From Actinocorallia longicatena (GTDB lineage: Bacteria > Actinomycetota > Actinomycetes > Streptosporangiales > Streptosporangiaceae): DNA of 64,000 nucleotides. A program made the position numbers and the translations under genes. The notes beneath the pieces are model-generated. The model saw nothing but the letters and a program-made list of their open reading frames with translations, did no database searches and had not been told where the DNA came from. Shown here in pieces: positions 38,743-47,831 of this stretch. The stretch lies in NCBI RefSeq assembly GCF_039534125.1, contig NZ_BAAAUV010000021.1, positions 62,001-126,000 on the forward strand. Reading direction: 5' to 3'. Positions within the stretch are counted from its first letter, which is position 1; every line of letters starts with the position of its first letter.

Positions 38743-39395
38743 TCCGGACCCTCCTTCCGGCCGGGCTCGGCGGCCCTGGCGATCACGATCGGGGCGAGCG
38801 CGAGCAGTGCCGTGCCCAGGTCGGCGAACATCCGCCGGACGTCCGCCTCGCCGGGTTCGAGCTGCAGGGCGAAGAAGCAGCCGTCGGAGAAGGCCACGGC
38901 GAACCGGGCGAGCTCCTCCGCCGCCGATGCCACGACCTCCGGCGGATGATCGGCCGCCAGGACCCGGGCGACACCGTCCCGGAACCGCTCGAACGCGGTG
39001 CTCCGCACCTGCCGGACGAGCTCGGCCGCGGCCTCGTCGCCGTCCAGCGCGAGCATGTAGAACAGCCGCAGGAACAGCGGATGCCCGGCCAGCGCGTCGG
39101 CCCCCGCCGCCAGGAGCGCCGTGACGCGTTCCCCCGGCTCGCCGGCCAGATCGTCCCAGGACGGCATCCCGGCGAACCACCGCCGCGCCCCCCGCTCCAT
39201 GACCGCGGCGAGCAATCCTTTCTTGCTGCCGAAATGCCAGTAGACCGACGGTGGCGGCAGCCCCGAATCCCGGCAGATCGCCGAGATCGACGTCGCCGCG
39301 TATCCCCGCGTGGCCATCAACCGCTCGGCGACGTCGAGGATCGCCCCTCGCGATCCGGCGTCCCGTTCCTGACCCTGTATCCGCACATCGGGCAT
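38739..39395 (-). CDS. TetR-family transcriptional regulator
   Basis: The 218-residue protein is read from an ATG at 39395. A longer in-frame start exists upstream but would cover the promoter-like ACTATAGT. The N-terminal helix-turn-helix (about 17-62) has the usual TetR pattern: ILDVAERLMATRGYAATSISAICRDSGLPPPSVYWHFGSKKGLL. The C-terminal ligand-binding part is helical and Ala/Leu-rich. It is the first gene of a two-gene unit with the SDR and diverges from narK. By analogy with the family it probably represses its own operon in the absence of a ligand, perhaps the SDR substrate. Confidence 0.9.
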   Translation of the reverse strand: MPDVRIQGQERDAGSRGAILDVAERLMATRGYAATSISAICRDSGLPPPSVYWHFGSKKGLLAAVMERGARRWFAGMPSWDDLAGEPGERVTALLAAGADALAGHPLFLRLFYMLALDGDEAAAELVRQVRSTAFERFRDGVARVLAADHPPEVVASAAEELARFAVAFSDGCFFALQLEPGEADVRRMFADLGTALLALAPIVIARAAEPGRKEGPE

Positions 39396-39520
39396 GATCG
39401 CTACTATAGTGAACGCTACATACATGGTCCAGGCCCGCCGGGATCCCGGTACGGGTGACGGCAATAGAGAATTGACAACCTGGAAACAACCTCCACACCG
39501 CCGCCACGTAGCTTCCGCTC
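39396..39520. promoter_or_regulatory. Divergent TetR/narK promoter region with GlnR-like site
   Basis: An ACTATAGT palindrome (39402-39409) lies just upstream of tetR and could be a -10 box or part of an operator; GTAGCG is repeated either side of it on the minus strand. Near narK, TTGAC-n6-GAAAC (39472-39487) matches a half of the actinomycete GlnR box (GTnAC-n6-GAAAC), 33 bases before the narK start. Only one good half is visible. narK has no obvious Shine-Dalgarno sequence. Confidence 0.45.
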
Positions 39521-40903
39521 ATGGCGGCTCTGGAACGACGGCGGGACGGGCGGCGGGGACGGTGGATCGAGCACTGGGATCCCGACGACGAGCAGTTCTG
39601 GGCGACGACCGGGAGAAAGGTCGCCCGGCGCAACCTGGTGTGGTCGATCGTGACCGAGCATCTGGGCTTCTGTGTCTGGCTGTTGTGGAGCATCGCGGTC
39701 ATCAACCTCGACACGGTCGGGGTCGCACTGAGCGTGAACGAGAAACTGTGGCTGACGACCCTGCCGAATCTGGTGGGAGCGGCACTGCGCATTCCGTACA
39801 CGTTCGGGCCCGCCCGGTTCGGCGGACGGAACTTCACGATCATCAGTGCGGGATTGCTGTTCATCCCGTGCGGGCTGTTCGTCTATGCGATCGAGAATCC
39901 GTCGATACCGTTCTGGGCGTTGCTCCTGATCGCCGCGACGACGGGTCTCGGCGGGGGCAACTTCGCGTCGTCGATGTCGAACATCACGCACTTCTATCCG
40001 ACGGCCAGGCAGGGTCTGCCGTTGGGCCTGAACGCGGCCGGCGGGAACGTGGGGGTGAGCGTCACCCAGGTGACGATGCCGCCGTTGATCGTGGCGTTCG
40101 GCCTGGTCGCGGTCGGCTGGGTGTGGATGCCCCTGATCCTGGTGGCGGCCGCCGGGACGTACCTGTTCATGAACAACCTGATGCACGCGACCTCGGCGTA
40201 CACCGTCCGTGAGATGGCGGGGATCTCGCGGAAACCCCACACGATCGTCATGTCGGTGCTCTATGTCGGCACGTTCGGCTCGTTCATCGGCTACTCCTTC
40301 TCCTTCGGGATTCTGATCAAGAACCAGTTCCCCGACATCAAGGCCGTCGACTTCATCTGGCTCGGCGCGCTCGTCGGCTCGGCGGCGCGGCCGGTCGGCG
40401 GCTGGCTCGCCGACCGGCTCGGCGGGGCGCGGGTGACGTTCTGGACGTTCCTCGCGATGGGGTCCGGCATCATCGCGGTGTGGTCGGCGGTCGAGGCCCG
40501 GCGGTGGCCCTATTTCCTCGCCGCGTTCCTCTGGGTGTTCGCCACCACCGGGATCGGCAACGGGTCGGCTTACAAGATGATCCCCGCGGTCTTCCGGACG
40601 AAGGCCCTGGACGGCGTGGACGGGGATGACCCCGCCGCGGTGGCGGCGGCCCTGGCCGCCGCCCGGCGGAAGGCGGCGGCGGCGATCGGCATCACCTCGG
40701 CGATCGGCGCGTTCGGCGGGGTGCTGATCCAGCAGACGTTCCGGATCTCGCTGGAGCAGACCGCCTCGATCAGCGCCGCCCTGATCGTCCTGGCGGTCTT
40801 CTACGGCCTCTGCACCGCCCTCACCTGGGTCGTCTACCTGCGCAGGAGGCCGTCACCGCGGGTCGGCGAGCCGCTGCGGAGCCTCGCCGACGCCGGGGTC
40901 TGA
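39521..40903 (+). CDS. narK: NarK-type nitrate/nitrite transporter
   Basis: This is a 460-residue major facilitator protein with about 12 hydrophobic segments. The nitrate-signature region GLGGGNFASSMSNITHFYPTA...GLNAAGGNVGVS is present, with the conserved glycine-rich helix and the second glycine-rich motif IGNGSAYKMIPAVF, both typical of the NarK/NNP family. An N-terminal cytoplasmic segment of about 35 residues, with WDPDDEQFW, is usual for actinobacterial NarK. It is the nitrate uptake partner of the converging nasA-nirBD operon, and its 3' end overlaps nirD by 51 bp in the opposite orientation. Regulation by GlnR is suggested by the upstream site. Confidence 0.93.
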   Translation: MAALERRRDGRRGRWIEHWDPDDEQFWATTGRKVARRNLVWSIVTEHLGFCVWLLWSIAVINLDTVGVALSVNEKLWLTTLPNLVGAALRIPYTFGPARFGGRNFTIISAGLLFIPCGLFVYAIENPSIPFWALLLIAATTGLGGGNFASSMSNITHFYPTARQGLPLGLNAAGGNVGVSVTQVTMPPLIVAFGLVAVGWVWMPLILVAAAGTYLFMNNLMHATSAYTVREMAGISRKPHTIVMSVLYVGTFGSFIGYSFSFGILIKNQFPDIKAVDFIWLGALVGSAARPVGGWLADRLGGARVTFWTFLAMGSGIIAVWSAVEARRWPYFLAAFLWVFATTGIGNGSAYKMIPAVFRTKALDGVDGDDPAAVAAALAAARRKAAAAIGITSAIGAFGGVLIQQTFRISLEQTASISAALIVLAVFYGLCTALTWVVYLRRRPSPRVGEPLRSLADAGV

Positions 40904-41218
40904 AACCCGGAGGGTGATGACGAGGTTCCCGTCCGGGTCCGTGCGGGCGTCGTAGGTTCGGAGCGGGGGCAGGCCGGTGAGGGAGCAGCCGGTGGCGAGG
41001 TCGAAGGTGTGCTGGTGCAGCGGGCAGATCACGACGCTGCCGTCGATCTGCCCGTCGGCGATCGGGCCACCGGCGTGGGTGCACACGGCCGAGACCGCGC
41101 GCAGGCCGCCGTCGCGCAGCCGGAACACCGCCACCTGCTGTCCGTCCACGACGTAGGCGCGGCCCTCGCCGACGGGGATGTCGTCGGCCCGGCCGAGGGC
41201 GAGTGTGGTCTCGGTCAT
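40853..41218 (-). CDS. nirD: Nitrite reductase small subunit, Rieske type
   Basis: The 121-residue protein has a Rieske [2Fe-2S] motif: Cys46-x-His48 (CTH) and Cys65-x2-His68 (CPLH). Its size and place directly after nirB, with an ATGA overlap, identify it as NirD, which passes electrons within the NADH-dependent assimilatory nitrite reductase. Its last 17 codons lie antisense to the end of narK. Confidence 0.93.
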   Translation of the reverse strand: MTETTLALGRADDIPVGEGRAYVVDGQQVAVFRLRDGGLRAVSAVCTHAGGPIADGQIDGSVVICPLHQHTFDLATGCSLTGLPPLRTYDARTDPDGNLVITLRVSDPGVGEAPQRLADPR

Positions 41219-43674
41219 CGTGTCGGCACCTTGGGGAGGGCGATCAGGGGCAGGGAGGGACGGAACTGTCCGGGAGTCACGGGTTCCCGGCGTTCCTTCC
41301 ACGGGTCCTGGTAGGAGTCCACGGAGGCCTGGACGGCTGCGTCCAGGGCCGCGGCCAGGCCGTCGGAGTCGTCGACCACCACGGCCCGGATCCGGTCGAC
41401 GCCGACCCTGGGGACGAAGGCGTAGGTGCGTTCCAGCCAGTTGGCGTTCTCGCGGTAGTACTGGAGGAAGCGCCCGGTCAGGGCGATGACTTCCGCCGCG
41501 CTGTCCACGGTGGCGAGCAGGTCGCCCTTGCGCACGTGCGCACCGGCAGCCCCGCCCACGTAGATCTCCCAGCGGCCGCCCTCGACGGCGACCACGCCGA
41601 GGTCCTTGACATAGGCCTCGGCGCAGTTGCGCGGGCAGCCGGTGACCGCGAGCTTCATCTTCGCCGGTCCCTCCAGGCCCTGGAAACGCGTCTCGAGCGC
41701 GATGCCCAGGGCGGTGGAGTCGCCGAGGCCGTACCGGCAGAACTCCAGGCCGACACAGGTCTTGACCGTTCTGAAGCTCTTGCCGTAGGCGTGCCCGGAG
41801 GGCATGTCGAGGTCGGCCCAGACCTCGGGCAGATCCTCCTTGCGGATGCCGAGCAGGTCGATGCGCTGGCCACCGGTGACCTTGAGCAGCGGAACCCGGT
41901 ACTTGTCGGCGACGTCGGCGATGCGGCGGAGCTGGTCGGGTGTGGTGCAGCCGCCCTTCATCTGGGGGACGACGGAGAAGGTGCCGTCCTTCTGGATGTT
42001 GGCGTGGACCCGGTCGTTGATGAACCGGGCGTCGCGTTCGTCGACGTAGTCGTCCGCCCACATCATGCGCAGCAGGGACGCCAGGCCCATCTTGCTCTTG
42101 GCGTCCTCTTCCCCGCCGGTGGCGAGGGCGGCGAAGACCGATGAGACCGATCTCAGGCCACGGGCGCGGATCTCGGCCATGAGCTCGGGCTTGGCGAACG
42201 GGATGCCGGGCACGTACCAGTCGGCCGAGGGGTCGGCCTCGGCGTCGCCTCCGGTCGCCCACTCGACGATCTGGGTGACCAGGGACTTGCAGGAGCCGCA
42301 GCCCTTGCCCGCCCTGGTCGCGTTCATGACGCCGTTCACCGACCGGGTGCCCGCCTGGACCGAGGCGACCAGGTCCGCCTTGCTGACGCCGTTGCAGTTG
42401 CACACCTGGGCGTCGTCGGACAGTTCCGCGGCACTGGTCTCGGTGGCGGGCCCGCCCAGGTCGAACAGGAGCCGGATGCGTTCCTCGGGCAGCGGCAGCC
42501 CCCGGTCGAAGGCCTGCATCAGGAAGGCGACCTTGGCGGTGTCCCCGAGCAACGTCGCGCCGATGAGCCGGCCGTCCCGGACCACGACGCTCTTGTAGGT
42601 GCCGCGCCCGGGTTCGGAGAACACGACGAACTCGTCGTCGTCGCGCTCCGGGGCCATGACGCCCATCGACGCCACGTTCACGCCCGCCACCTTGAGCTTC
42701 GTGGCGATCCGCGAACCGTGGTAGGCGGCGGCGGGGTCGGTCCCGGTGATGTGGTCGGCGAGGACCTTGGCCTGCTCCCACAGCGGGGCGACCACTCCGT
42801 ACACCTGGCCGCGGTGCTGGGCGCACTCGCCGACCGCGTAGATGTCGCGCTCCTCCTCCACCCGCATCTGGTCGTCGACGACGATGCCGCGTTCGACGGT
42901 CAGGCCGCTGGCCCTGGCCATCTCGGTGTTCGGCCGGATCCCCGCCGCCACGACGACCACGTCGCACGGCAGGACGCGCCCGTCGGCGAGGCCGACCCCG
43001 GTGACCCGGTCGGCGCCGTGCACGGCCGTGGTCATGGCCTCGAGCTCGATAGTGATGCCGAGCTTCTCGACGCTGCGCCGCAGGACCGCGCCCGCTTGCG
43101 CGTCGAGCTGCTGGTTCATCAGATGGGACGCCGCGTGCACCAGCGTGATCTCCAGGCCGTGGGCCTGGAGCCCGCGGGCGGCCTCCAGGCCCAGCAGGCC
43201 GCCGCCGATCACGACCGCCCGGCGGTGACCGCGCGCGTACCGGAGCATGTTGCGGGTGTCGTCCAGGGTCCGGAAGGCGAACACTCCCTGGTGGAAGCCC
43301 CGGTCGGCATTGCGCATGCCCGCGATGTCGGGGACGAACGCGTAGCTGCCCGTCGCGACGATCAGCTTGTCGTACCGGGTGACGGTGCGGTCCTCGGCGT
43401 AGACCTTCCGGGCGAACCGGTTGATCCGGTTGACGCGGGTGCCGGTGTGCAGGGTGATGCCCTTGTCGGCGTACCAGGGCAGGCTGTTCAGGAAGATCTC
43501 GGACTCGTCGTCGGCGCCGGACAGGACGTTCGACAGCATGATCCGGTTGTAGTTGCCGTACGGCTCGTCCCCGAACATCGTGATCTCGAACTTCTCGGCG
43601 CCGCCACGGGCGAGGATCTCCTCGACCGTCCGCGCGCCGGCCATGCCGTTCCCGATGACCACCAGACGCTGCAT
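41215..43674 (-). CDS. nirB: Nitrite reductase large subunit
   Basis: The 819-residue protein has the full NirB layout. An N-terminal FAD/NAD(P)H pyridine-nucleotide reductase comes first (VVIGNGMAG at the start, second dinucleotide fold VVIGGGLLGLEAA). A BFD-like [2Fe-2S] domain follows with CNCN and CGSC. The C-terminal siroheme/[4Fe-4S] domain has TCVGLEFC and TGCPRNC, giving four cluster cysteines. It reduces nitrite to ammonium in the cytoplasm with NirD. The start has AGGGGA eight bases upstream and is 12 bp from the small gene before it. Confidence 0.95.
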   Translation of the reverse strand: MQRLVVIGNGMAGARTVEEILARGGAEKFEITMFGDEPYGNYNRIMLSNVLSGADDESEIFLNSLPWYADKGITLHTGTRVNRINRFARKVYAEDRTVTRYDKLIVATGSYAFVPDIAGMRNADRGFHQGVFAFRTLDDTRNMLRYARGHRRAVVIGGGLLGLEAARGLQAHGLEITLVHAASHLMNQQLDAQAGAVLRRSVEKLGITIELEAMTTAVHGADRVTGVGLADGRVLPCDVVVVAAGIRPNTEMARASGLTVERGIVVDDQMRVEEERDIYAVGECAQHRGQVYGVVAPLWEQAKVLADHITGTDPAAAYHGSRIATKLKVAGVNVASMGVMAPERDDDEFVVFSEPGRGTYKSVVVRDGRLIGATLLGDTAKVAFLMQAFDRGLPLPEERIRLLFDLGGPATETSAAELSDDAQVCNCNGVSKADLVASVQAGTRSVNGVMNATRAGKGCGSCKSLVTQIVEWATGGDAEADPSADWYVPGIPFAKPELMAEIRARGLRSVSSVFAALATGGEEDAKSKMGLASLLRMMWADDYVDERDARFINDRVHANIQKDGTFSVVPQMKGGCTTPDQLRRIADVADKYRVPLLKVTGGQRIDLLGIRKEDLPEVWADLDMPSGHAYGKSFRTVKTCVGLEFCRYGLGDSTALGIALETRFQGLEGPAKMKLAVTGCPRNCAEAYVKDLGVVAVEGGRWEIYVGGAAGAHVRKGDLLATVDSAAEVIALTGRFLQYYRENANWLERTYAFVPRVGVDRIRAVVVDDSDGLAAALDAAVQASVDSYQDPWKERREPVTPGQFRPSLPLIALPKVPTR

Positions 43675-43686
43675 GCCGCGTTCCCC

Positions 43687-44034
43687 TCAGACCTCGACCA
43701 TGCCGAGATCGACGATCGCCGACCCGGTCGCACCGTCCGGGGCCGCCACGAAGAGCTCGATCGTGGTTCCGGCCTCCAGGTCCTCGATCACCCTCAGCGA
43801 GACGTGCACTCCGGCCTTGGCTCCGACGGGGAAGTACCGCATCGGCGCACCGTCCTTCATCAGGACGATGCAGATCAGCTCCTCGGAGCTGTTGCCGCCG
43901 CGCAGGTACACCGGCTGGGCCACCGACCCGTCGGGGACCACGTAACTCAGCTCGGAGGCCAGCAGGTGCGGGGCGTCGAGGCCCTTGCCTGTGAACGGAA
44001 AGACCCCCTGCAGGAACCGGGCCGTCGAGTCCAT
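43687..44034 (-). CDS. Small conserved protein of the nitrate operon
   Basis: This 115-residue soluble protein is predicted mostly as beta strands and has no Cys cluster, membrane segment or catalytic motif I recognise. An AAAGGA site lies 5 bases before the ATG. Its place between nasA and nirB on one transcript suggests an accessory role in assembly or function of the reductases. I recall similar small genes beside actinobacterial nitrate reductase genes but cannot name a function. Confidence 0.8.
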   Translation of the reverse strand: MDSTARFLQGVFPFTGKGLDAPHLLASELSYVVPDGSVAQPVYLRGGNSSEELICIVLMKDGAPMRYFPVGAKAGVHVSLRVIEDLEAGTTIELFVAAPDGATGSAIVDLGMVEV

Positions 44035-44066
44035 CGATGTCCTTTCTTGGCACTGTGGATGAGCGG

Positions 44067-46160
44067 TCAGCTGGGACTGATCCTGGTGATGGCGAGTGCG
44101 CAGGCCTTGAAGGCGGGCATCCGCGAGCGCGGATCGAGGGCGCGGCCGGTGAGGGCGTTCGCACTCGACGCGCCGCCCCAGTGGAAGGGCGCGAACACGG
44201 TGTCGGGCCTGATCGCGTCGGTCAGCCGTGCGGCGAACACGGCCTTGCCCCGGCGGGTGCGCAGCTCGACCCGGTCGCCCTCTCCGATGCCGTGCTCCCT
44301 GGCCAGGTCGGGATGCATCTCGGCCCCCGGTAGGGCGTCGCCGTCGCCGTCACCGAGCGAGGCGATCCTGCGGGTCTGGTTGCCGCTCTGGTACTGCCGC
44401 ATGAGCCGTCCGGTGGTCAGGACGTAGGGGAACTCGGGATCGGGCTGCTCCGCGGCCTCCCGGAACTCGACCCGGACGAACCTGGCCCGGCCGTCCGGGG
44501 TGGGGAACCGGTCGGTGAACAGGCGGGGTGTTCCCTGTTCCCCCTCGGCTGCGGGCCAGAAGACGCCGTCCTCGGCCTCGATCCGCGCGTAGCCGATGCC
44601 GGAGTAGTCGGCGGCACCGCCGGCGCTCGCCCGCCGCAGCTCCTCGAACACCTCCTGCGGGTCGGAGCTGAAGAACCCGCCCCGGCCCAGGCGCGTCGCC
44701 AGGTCGGTGATGATCTGAAGGTCGTCGCGGACCCCGGCCGGCGGCGCGAGCGCGCGCCTGCGCCGGATGACCCGGCCTTCGAGGTTGGTCATGGTGCCCT
44801 CCTCCTCGGCCCACTGGGCCGTGGGGAAGACCACGTCGGCCTCGCCCGCGGTCTCCGACAGGAACATGTCCGACACCGCGAGGAAATCGAGAGCCCGCAG
44901 CCGCGAGATCACATGGTCGCGGTCGGGCGCCGAGACCACGACGTTGGAGGCGAACACCAGCAGGGTGCGCACGCCACCGTCGGTGCCCAGCGCGCTCAGC
45001 ATCTCGTAGGCCGACGGGCCCGCCCCCGGCAGCTCTCCGGGGTCGATCCCCCAGACCCCCGCGACGTGAGCGCGGGCCTCCGGGTCGTCGATCCTGCGGT
45101 ACCCCGGCAGCTGGTCGGCCTTCTGACCGTGCTCCCTGCCGCCCTGACCATTGCCCTGGCCGGTGATCGTGCCGTACCCGCTGTGCTCACGGCCGGGCAG
45201 TCCGAACGCCAGCGCCAGGTTGATGAACGCCTGCGCGGTGTCGGTGCCGTCGCTGTGCTGCTCGGCCCCGCGCGCGGTGAGGATCATCGCGGTCGCGGCC
45301 GAGCCGAGGATCTCGACCGCACGCTCCAGCGCGCCGACGGGGACACCGGTGATGCGCTCGACCCGGTCCGGCCAGTAGGCGGAGATCCCCGCCTTCACCT
45401 CCTCGAAGCCCGACGTGCGGGTGGCGACGTAGGCTTCGTCGACGTGACCGGCGCGCAGCGCCAGGTAGAGCAGGCCGTTGGCCAGCGCGAGATCCGTCCC
45501 GGGCAACGGCTGCAGATGCACGTCAGCGGCTCTCGCCGTCGCCGATGCCCTCGGATCGACCACGATGAGCCGGCCGCCGCGCTCTTTGAGCTCGTCGAGA
45601 TGGCGCATCGCCGGAGGCATGGTGTCGGCGAGGTTGCTGCCGGCCAGGAGCAGCGCCCGGGTGCCCGCCACGTCCGCCAGGGGGAAGGGCAGACCCCGGT
45701 CCACACCGAAGGCCACGTTGGCCGCGGTCGCCGCCGACGACATGCAGAAGCGCCCGTTGTAATCGATCGAAGCCGACCGCAGCGCGACCCGGGCGAACTT
45801 CCCCAGAAGATAGGACTTCTCATTGGTCAGCCCGCCGCCGCCGAAACAGCCGACGCTGTCGCGTCCGAACCGAGCCTGGCTCCGCGAGGTCGCCGACACC
45901 GTGCGGTCCAGTGCCTCATCCCAGCCCGCGGCGCGCAGTGGGCTACGACGGTCGCCATCGACCGTCCTGACCAGCGGGCCGAGCAGCCGGTCGGGATGAT
46001 CCAGCAATTCGGCGGCGGTCCATCCCTTCACGCAGAGACCACCGCGATTGGTCGGAAAATCAGTGGGAGAAAGGGAAATCGCATCCCCTTCGACCGTCAA
46101 TGAAATTCCGCACTGCAAGGAACAATACGGGCAATGAGTTCTCGCTGAGTCCCGCCCCAC
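44067..46160 (-). CDS. nasA: Assimilatory nitrate reductase, molybdopterin catalytic subunit
   Basis: The protein has 697 residues. The N-terminal [4Fe-4S] ligands are Cys10-x2-Cys13-x3-Cys17-x25-Cys43 (CPYCSLQC, GGLCVKG). Molybdopterin-binding regions follow (FGGGGLTNEKSYLLGKFAR, YNGRFCMSS with the likely Mo-ligand Cys, GSNLADTMPP, and a C-terminal molydop-binding domain with TGRLMRQYQSGNQTRR). This is the Nas/NarB type, cytoplasmic, with no Tat signal. The start is a GTG at 46160 without a strong Shine-Dalgarno sequence, and no in-frame ATG is near. It is the first gene of nasA - small gene - nirB - nirD. Confidence 0.93.
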   Translation of the reverse strand: MGRDSARTHCPYCSLQCGISLTVEGDAISLSPTDFPTNRGGLCVKGWTAAELLDHPDRLLGPLVRTVDGDRRSPLRAAGWDEALDRTVSATSRSQARFGRDSVGCFGGGGLTNEKSYLLGKFARVALRSASIDYNGRFCMSSAATAANVAFGVDRGLPFPLADVAGTRALLLAGSNLADTMPPAMRHLDELKERGGRLIVVDPRASATARAADVHLQPLPGTDLALANGLLYLALRAGHVDEAYVATRTSGFEEVKAGISAYWPDRVERITGVPVGALERAVEILGSAATAMILTARGAEQHSDGTDTAQAFINLALAFGLPGREHSGYGTITGQGNGQGGREHGQKADQLPGYRRIDDPEARAHVAGVWGIDPGELPGAGPSAYEMLSALGTDGGVRTLLVFASNVVVSAPDRDHVISRLRALDFLAVSDMFLSETAGEADVVFPTAQWAEEEGTMTNLEGRVIRRRRALAPPAGVRDDLQIITDLATRLGRGGFFSSDPQEVFEELRRASAGGAADYSGIGYARIEAEDGVFWPAAEGEQGTPRLFTDRFPTPDGRARFVRVEFREAAEQPDPEFPYVLTTGRLMRQYQSGNQTRRIASLGDGDGDALPGAEMHPDLAREHGIGEGDRVELRTRRGKAVFAARLTDAIRPDTVFAPFHWGGASSANALTGRALDPRSRMPAFKACALAITRISPS

Positions 46161-46572
46161 ACAGAGAGACTCATCCTGGCGAATTACGCCGGAACACGAA
46201 CCGTGTGACCGATTCGTTAAACAGTCCTCACCCGGACCTCCCGGAGAACTCTTGTTCCGCGATCCCGATGACGGCCTGCTGGGCGCTCTCTTCGATGCCC
46301 TCCATAATGGCCTGCTCGTGAGCGTTCACGACGCACCGAATGGCCTCCTCCGGGTCTCGTCCGTGAGATGAAGCGGATCAGGGCCGCGTTCTCGGCCCCC
46401 TGGTCGCGGCGGCCGGCCGGGAACGCGGTGTGGACGGCGTCCCGAACCCTGACAGGCGTCGCAACGGGGCCGCTGGATAAGCTGGGGGCAATGCGTGCCT
46501 GAGGGTGGCGCGGGGTGTGCCGGGAAGTCTGGTCGGCGATTGTTCTGGTGTCCGCTGATCAAGGAGTGTTCC
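46161..46572. other. Divergent intergenic region between nasA and nhaA
   Basis: This 412-bp stretch should hold the promoters of the nitrate operon (minus) and nhaA (plus). A GTGAC-n6-GTTAA sequence (46205-46220) could be a weak GlnR-type site for nasA. A 33-codon open frame lies inside (see 46228-46329). Nothing else is evident. Confidence 0.45.
46228..46329 (-). CDS. Possible small peptide or gene remnant (33 aa)
   Basis: A GTG-started frame encodes 33 residues, and protein-like sequence continues upstream in frame without a start (DPEEAIRCVV). It is acidic and helical (HEQAIMEGIEESAQQAVIGIAEQEF). The coding-like composition suggests either a short gene or the leftover C-terminus of a lost gene. 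No convincing ribosome-binding site is seen. Confidence 0.25.
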   Translation of the reverse strand: MNAHEQAIMEGIEESAQQAVIGIAEQEFSGRSG

Positions 46573-47760
46573 GTGAACCCCGCCGATGCGTCGTCTTCCG
46601 CTGAGTCCTCGACGCGGGTGGGGGCGTTGGCGGAGTTCTTGCGTCAGGAGGCGACGGGCGGGAAGTTGCTGCTGGTCGCGACCGTGGTGGCGTTGGTGTG
46701 GGCGAATGTGCTGCCGGATCTGTATTCCGGGGTGTGGGACGCGCGGTTCGGTCCGTCGGGCTTTCATCTGGATCTGTCGGTGGCGGGGTGGGTGTCGGAC
46801 GGTCTGCTGGCGGTGTTCTTCTTCGTCGCCGGTATGGAGGTCAAGCGGGAGCTGACCATCGGGGAGCTGTCGGGGTTGCGGGCGGGTGCGTTGCCGTTCC
46901 TGGCGGCGGCGGGCGGGATGCTGGTGCCCGCGCTGGTCGCTCTGGCGGTGTCGCGGGGTGCGGCCGCTGAGGGCGGGGCATGGGCGATTCCGACGGCCAC
47001 CGATATCGCGTTCGCGCTCGGGGTGCTGGCGGTGGTGGGCGGCTCGTTGCCGTCGGGCGCGCGGGTGCTGCTGCTGTCGTTGGCGGTGATCGACGATCTG
47101 GGTGCGATCGCGTTGATCGCGCTGCTGTTCACGCATGGGCTGGCGTGGGGCTGGCTGGCCGCGGGTCTCGCGTTGTGCGGGGTGTACTGGCTGGCGCAGC
47201 GTGCTCGGCGTGCTCCGTGGTGGCTGGTGATGCCGTTGGCGGTGGCGGCATGGGTGTGCGTGCATTCCAGCGGGATCCACGCGACGGTGACCGGGGTTCT
47301 GCTGGGGCTGCTGACCCCGGTGGTCGCGAGGCGGGGCGAACAGCAGTCGCCGGCGGAGCGGCTGGAGCACCGGTTGCATCAGCTGTCGGCGGGGTTGATC
47401 GTGCCGTTGTTCGCGTTGTCGGCGGCGGGGATCTCCTTGTCGGGGTTCGGGGAGGCCGTTGGTGATCCCCTGGCTCAGGGGGTGTTCGCCGGGCTGTTGC
47501 TCGGCAAGGTGATCGGGATCTTCGGTGGTGCGTGGCTGGCGGTCCGGCTGCGGCTCGCCGTTCTTCCGGAGGGCCTCACCTGGCCCGACGTGCTGCCGAT
47601 CGCGGTCCTCGGCGGGATCGGTTACACGGTCAGTCTCCTGGTCACCGAGCTTTCCACCGACGGCAGGACCGGTGAAGCGGCCGCGACCGCCGTCCTGGCG
47701 GCCTCACTCCTGGCCTCGCTGCTGGCCCTGCTCCTCCTGCGTCTCCGCGCCCGTCGCTGA
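46573..47760 (+). CDS. nhaA: Na+/H+ antiporter NhaA
   Basis: This 395-residue membrane protein starts at a GTG at 46573 with a perfect AAGGAG six bases upstream. NhaA hallmarks are the FFFVAGMEVKRE segment, the TDIAFALG helix with the transport-site region, and VIDDLGAIALIAL with the paired aspartates. About 12 transmembrane helices are expected. It exchanges Na+ for protons across the cytoplasmic membrane for pH and salt homeostasis. It converges on a second antiporter gene of another family. Confidence 0.95.
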   Translation: MNPADASSSAESSTRVGALAEFLRQEATGGKLLLVATVVALVWANVLPDLYSGVWDARFGPSGFHLDLSVAGWVSDGLLAVFFFVAGMEVKRELTIGELSGLRAGALPFLAAAGGMLVPALVALAVSRGAAAEGGAWAIPTATDIAFALGVLAVVGGSLPSGARVLLLSLAVIDDLGAIALIALLFTHGLAWGWLAAGLALCGVYWLAQRARRAPWWLVMPLAVAAWVCVHSSGIHATVTGVLLGLLTPVVARRGEQQSPAERLEHRLHQLSAGLIVPLFALSAAGISLSGFGEAVGDPLAQGVFAGLLLGKVIGIFGGAWLAVRLRLAVLPEGLTWPDVLPIAVLGGIGYTVSLLVTELSTDGRTGEAAATAVLAASLLASLLALLLLRLRARR

Positions 47761-47777
47761 ACTGACGCTCCTGGTGA

Positions 47778-47802
47778 CCGGCGGCGTCGATCTTGCGGCC
47801 GG
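47778..47802. terminator. Possible bidirectional terminator between the two antiporter genes
   Basis: CCGGCGGC and GCGGCCGG form an imperfect eight-base stem (one mismatch) around a nine-base loop. It lies in the 71-bp gap between the converging stop codons. There is no U-tract on either strand. Confidence 0.3.
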
Positions 47803-47831
47803 ATTCGGGATGTCCCAGCAGGTCATCGGTT

